In this document: positions 63,735-64,000 of the stretch, in pieces
Layout of the letters: every line of letters begins with the position of its first letter
How positions within the stretch are numbered: the stretch's first letter is position 1
DNA from: Bretschneidera sinensis
Taxonomy: Eukaryota; Streptophyta; Magnoliopsida; Brassicales; Akaniaceae
Direction: 5' to 3'
DNA length: 64,000 bases
NCBI GenBank assembly: GCA_023935145.1
Contig: CM043705.1
Location: forward strand, 23,049,290 to 23,113,289
Made by a program: the position numbers and the translations under genes
Notes under the pieces: generated by a model
What the model was told of the DNA's origin: nothing
Databases searched by the model: none
The model's input: only the letters and a program-made list of their open reading frames with translations

Positions 63735-64000
63735 GGTGCCAAAAATTTGTCAAACGAGCTCACGGATCCCACGCAAGTGAAGAACATGTAAACTAAAAGG
63801 TACTTCGGGAGTGGTGCCCCGGGGGGACTTTCTGACGCTTAAGTTAGTCATCTGAAGTAAGAGAAAATAAGAGAATTATTTTCTCCTAGGGAAATGATGG
63901 GAACCCCCTTTATATAGCATTTGAGGGTTAAGCCGGTTACGGGAAATAATAACGGAAAATAATGATGAGAAATAATGTTGTGGTTATTTGTCACAATACT
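63735..64000. mobile_element. Start of another LTR-like insertion, cut by the window end
   Basis: Sequence from TGGTGCCAAAAATTTG onward is unlike the Tekay LTR and GC-richer. It contains a TATA-like TTTATATAGC (about 63910) and a CTTTCTGACGCTTAAGTTAGT segment of a kind seen in plant Ty3 LTRs. No second end in the window. Confidence 0.45.

Overview
The window looks like nuclear DNA of a flowering plant, most likely a eudicot. It is AT-rich, with GT-AG introns, two intact plant-type genes, and most of the 64 kb made of nested LTR retrotransposons and small DNA transposons. Everything was read by eye; no database search was run.

Layout. 163-9535: an Athila-like Ty3 element on the minus strand, with two LTRs of about 1.2 kb, a 5-bp target duplication, a tRNA-Asp-type primer site and an unbroken 942-codon RT/RNase H/integrase frame. 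It sits next to, and probably inside an intron of, a phytocyanin-like gene of which only exon 1 is visible (about 10185-10041, minus). 12228-20171: a Sirevirus-type Copia element on the plus strand with a deleted 5' LTR, a histidine-rich gag tail, broken pol, an array of 12-bp palindromes, a duplicated TATA cassette and an extra ORF after pol. 20571-32961: a Copia element carrying a 2.0-kb solo LTR in its gag and a second Copia element inside its 3' LTR. 32962-37610: two old copies of a roughly 1.4-kb repeat, the second carrying a long hairpin MITE. 37647-38232: a degenerate hAT-type MITE.

Genes. 38748-44883 (plus, four exons) is the tRNA-arginine adenosine deaminase TADA, with a very long N-terminal extension and an intact C-terminal deaminase domain. 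46452-47387 (plus, two exons) is a lysine-rich classical arabinogalactan protein of the AGP17/18 type. 57244-47660 (minus) is a broken DNL-type zinc-finger gene. Its three exons are recognisable, but its second intron has grown to about 7.8 kb and now holds a Tourist-like MITE with an Ale-type Copia inside it, a 180-bp tandem duplication and a Pack-MULE-like element. The AGP gene lies immediately beyond the pseudogene's 3' end in convergent orientation.

The right end (57593-64000) is a decayed Tekay-type Ty3 element whose 5' LTR is fused directly to RNase H. One of its LTRs carries a 196-bp solo LTR and the other a CAGTG-type hAT MITE; another LTR-like sequence begins near 63735 and runs off the window.

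The least ordinary parts are the Sirevirus non-coding module (palindromes, duplicated TATA cassette, extra ORF), the Pack-MULE-like element with host-like coding fragments, and the transposon-filled DNL pseudogene.
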